This document shows positions 61,241-64,000 of a stretch of DNA of 64,000 nt, piece after piece. Made by a program: the position numbers and the translations under genes. The notes under the pieces are model-generated. The model saw only the letters and a list, made by a program, of their open reading frames with translations, searched no databases and was not told where the DNA came from. The first letter of the stretch is position 1. Each line of letters begins with the position of its first letter. Source of the stretch: Takifugu bimaculatus (lineage: Eukaryota > Chordata > Actinopteri > Tetraodontiformes > Tetraodontidae); the NCBI GenBank assembly GCA_004026145.2, contig CP034975.1, positions 8,933,418 to 8,997,417 on the forward strand, in the 5' to 3' direction.

Positions 61241-62690
61241 CGGAGAATCACTGTGAAAGCCCCCCGAACCGAACTGTGCGAATGTAGAAGAGGCATTTAC
61301 GTCAACATGCTAGGCCTTCTGCAGCTAACCATCAGCCTTCACTTTGCTTGTTTACATCCCTGCAAACTTGTTAACAGTTTAGAGTATTTCAGTGTATTTA
61401 TATTTATGATACTCTGCTTTTCCTTTAAAAAAAGAGAGCGATAACGTTCGGTTTGGGAAAATAGGCGAGGTTTAAATATTGTTTTGAAGGCGATGAGCAA
61501 ATTCCACTGTGTTGTCAGCTAACAATTTTGGTCTTGTTTCACATCTGATATTTTTCCTGAGCCCCGTCCTTTGCTCTGCACAGCTATTATCAGAGGCTTT
61601 GCATCAGTTCGGCTGTTCTTTAAATACTGATTTATCCTTGAGTTTTTCTAAGCTATTTTTTAGACAGCAATATAACAGCGGTCAGATGTTGTACCTGTTT
61701 AACGCCTGCGTCATTTTAGAGGTACTGACGGCACAGATCATCAGAATTATTAAGTCAAGTTAGGTTTTTACTCTGATGCTACGACTGACTGCTAAATGTG
61801 TACTTTTTAAACATTGTTTTTCTATGTGATACAAAGACGTAGGCATATTAAGATTTCACACATCGCAGATTTGCTTTTCTACATTCCTGATGTTGTAGCT
61901 CATCACATTTTTACGGTTTTAGCGATTTTGTGCGTTTCAGGGCTGATGTAATCTTGAGTTTATGGCCTCAAACAGAGACAGAGGGAGATAACGATGTCTT
62001 TCACCTTCGCCAGGCTTTATTCTTAGACTCCGACAATCCGGCCGCAGCTAATAATGATGTTTTCGGGCAATCTATTAGATTGTCATGCTATGCTTGTGTG
62101 ACACCTCACGACGCACACGCTCGGTTACGCACTCTCACAGGATCTTTGACTTTATTGACGGGATATTTTGCACTCAAAACATGCCGCCAAAACAACAGAA
62201 ATTAAATTATGTCTGTAAAATGTATTAGGGGTTGATAAATTAATGTCACATTTCCAGAGCTAAAGCTTATTTTGGTGGCATTACTTTTTTTTTTTTTTTA
62301 TTTGACTCATGTCAAATTTAATGTGTTATGCTAGATTAGTTCATGAATGTTTATGTGCACAATAACTCATAGCTAATAGGTTGTGCTTTAAAGACCACAG
62401 ATCCTGCCTTAATGCCGCAATAAGCCAGAAAAATAATCAGAAAATCTTTTCACCGGATGCCTATAATGTCCTTTTTCTCCCTTTTACCTCGTCTTTTTTG
62501 TATATAGCATATTCATACTAATTGTGGATTAACATTTTTGTGTTCAGAGAATTGTTTCAAACCCTTTGAAGGTTGCAATAACACCTAAATGTCCTAGCTA
62601 TGCCCTGACGTAAAGCAATGCATTATTGAATCACTTTACTTCTTTTCATTTTCTAGGGCTAAAATAAAGAATTCCAGTACGAAAAACATC
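61241..62690 (+). other. pald1: pald1 3' untranslated region
   Basis: AT-rich sequence following the TGA at 61238-61240, with a T-run at 62287-62299, extending to just beyond the AATAAA at 62663-62668. Confidence 0.65.
62663..62668 (+). promoter_or_regulatory. pald1: Poly(A) signal of pald1
   Basis: AATAAA is followed 20-40 bases later by the GT-rich TTTGTGTGTTTGTGT, a good downstream element. This is the strongest signal after the pald1 stop. Confidence 0.65.
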
Positions 62691-64000
62691 TTTGTGTGTT
62701 TGTGTATCACAGATTTATGCTGATCCAGCCCAAAACGAGTGAAGTAGTTTCAATATAATGCCAGTCTGGAGCCAAATAATTGTCTCTTCCTGTCTTTCTC
62801 CCCGTTATCTGGGCATTATCGTATGCCTGACTGCAGATACGTGATGCTGGGGCTTCGCTTGAATATCCGGAGGGCCTCTTTGTTGTGTGTCACCGCCGTT
62901 GTCGGCGAGTAGTGCAGGTTATGAGCATCGAGCAGAGTACGCTTACACCAAACAGGTGATTCATTGTTGGGCTGAAATCGTAATATATTGCTGATACAGT
63001 AATAAAGAGCTTTCGCCAGATCAAAAGACTAATCTGACTTGCCCTTTGATGTGGACAGGTAAGGGTTTAATTAAAAAAAAAAGACTCCCTTTAGAACGGA
63101 GCACTGTTGGGATTAAAAAAGCTCAAAGGCCGGCACATCAGTGAAGCACACTTGGCTTTCCTGGCCTGCTTTGAAAGGCTGATATCCCAGATTGCTTCCT
63201 GTCTTGTAAGTTCATAGCCGGCTTATCTTTGGGAGTACGGAAGTTTTTATGATTTTATCACCCCGCAGCCTAGCTTGGATTATTGTGAATGGAAACCCAA
63301 GTTGTCCAGACTGGAACCCTACTTTTATATTTTAATACTGCACCATTCAGGCAGCAACAAAACTCATTTAAACAGCATCCCGTCCTTTCCTGTTAGTCTC
63401 CCAGAGACAATGTTTATCATTGGGATATGGAGGCTGGCGATTCAGTTGCTGCATGTGGCCAACTTGACTCCAGGGTCAAGATAAGCCCTGGACACGAAGC
63501 CCGTGCTTGGATGATATAGCGGCCCCCCTCGCCTTTGAAATCCCTTCCAGACTGATTGAGACGCTCCCCAACATGAAACTCAAGCTAGCGGTTCCGAGAG
63601 GATCCCGAGATTACGGCGGACAAAGAGTGGCTTTGAGGGGTGAACAGCCAGAGGGGATGCAATGAAGTTCAAATGAAAAAGCTTCCCCTTTTTTTTTTTG
63701 CGGATGAGAGCCGCTGAGGATATGAGGCACAGTGTCGGTGAGGGGGCCCGCCGGTGTATCTTCATCCTTCTTCCTTCTTGTGGAGACAAAGAGCGCAACA
63801 CTTACCATAGAGGCTCAGTGTGATTCTCTTTGAAAGGCCTCAAAATGGAAGTTATTTAAAGGATGTGCTTAAAAGATCCAGGCTATTAAAACATGCACTT
63901 TTTCATCCGTCCTGCTGAAATCAATTCCATTTCCCTTTTGTTTGAGGCTCTGGTTCTGGATGTAAGCTGCCAGCATTCTCTTAACTACAAGTGAGAAAGG
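62691..64000. other. Intergenic, nothing recognised
   Basis: No exon with both splice sites and a recognisable protein is visible downstream of pald1 before the window ends. prf1 or adamts14, the next genes in human, are not seen. Confidence 0.6.

Overview
The window is vertebrate nuclear DNA, almost certainly from a teleost fish. It has GT-AG introns (some under 100 bp, others over 5 kb), poly(A) signals, abundant microsatellites, two tails of a common fish LINE type and a hAT DNA transposon. It carries five protein-coding genes from the region matching human 10q22: spock2 (+, 5' end outside the window), ppa1 (-), lrrc20 (-), a nodal-related gene (-, probably ndr2/cyclops type) and pald1 (+). 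It is not a bacterial or phage region and contains no CRISPR, operon or defence system.

Layout. 1-14090: the 3' part of spock2 (testican-2), ten exons including a probable 9-nt microexon, then a 1.5-kb 3' UTR. 14.1-19.2 kb: an intergenic island of repeats, with a LINE 3' tail holding a pyrimidine minisatellite, a complete hAT-type element with perfect 8-bp target duplications and a decayed transposase fragment, and an old fish interspersed repeat. 19.2-21.7 kb: ppa1 (cytosolic inorganic pyrophosphatase), ten exons, one GC-AG intron and one single-base insertion. 22.4-23.6 kb: lrrc20, four coding exons. 25.1-27.8 kb: the nodal-related gene, three exons, TATA promoter, and motif-rich intron 1. 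27.8-36.9 kb: a 9-kb gap between nodal and the pald1 start codon, with a probable CpG/NRF1 promoter and a possible untranslated pald1 exon. 36.9-62.7 kb: pald1 (paladin), 19 coding exons, with an 11.3-kb penultimate intron holding a second, inverted LINE tail, a 5.4-kb last intron, and a 1.4-kb 3' UTR. 62.7-64 kb: nothing recognised.

The genes are not a functional pathway; they are an old syntenic block. Compared with the human order as I recall it (PPA1, NPFFR1, LRRC20, EIF4EBP2, NODAL, PALD1, with SPOCK2 further away), npffr1 and eif4ebp2 are not seen here and spock2 lies directly beside ppa1.

The oddest signal is a set of four apparent one-base insertions in otherwise well-conserved exons: ppa1 exon 6, the lrrc20 exon 3/4 junction, and pald1 exons 11 and 12. 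All go in the same direction, while spock2, nodal and the other 17 pald1 exons stay in frame. Sequencing or assembly error is the simplest explanation. I found no convincing previously undescribed system; other leads are cis-regulatory (nodal intron 1, CTCF-like sites), splicing (microexon, GC-AG intron) and mobile DNA.
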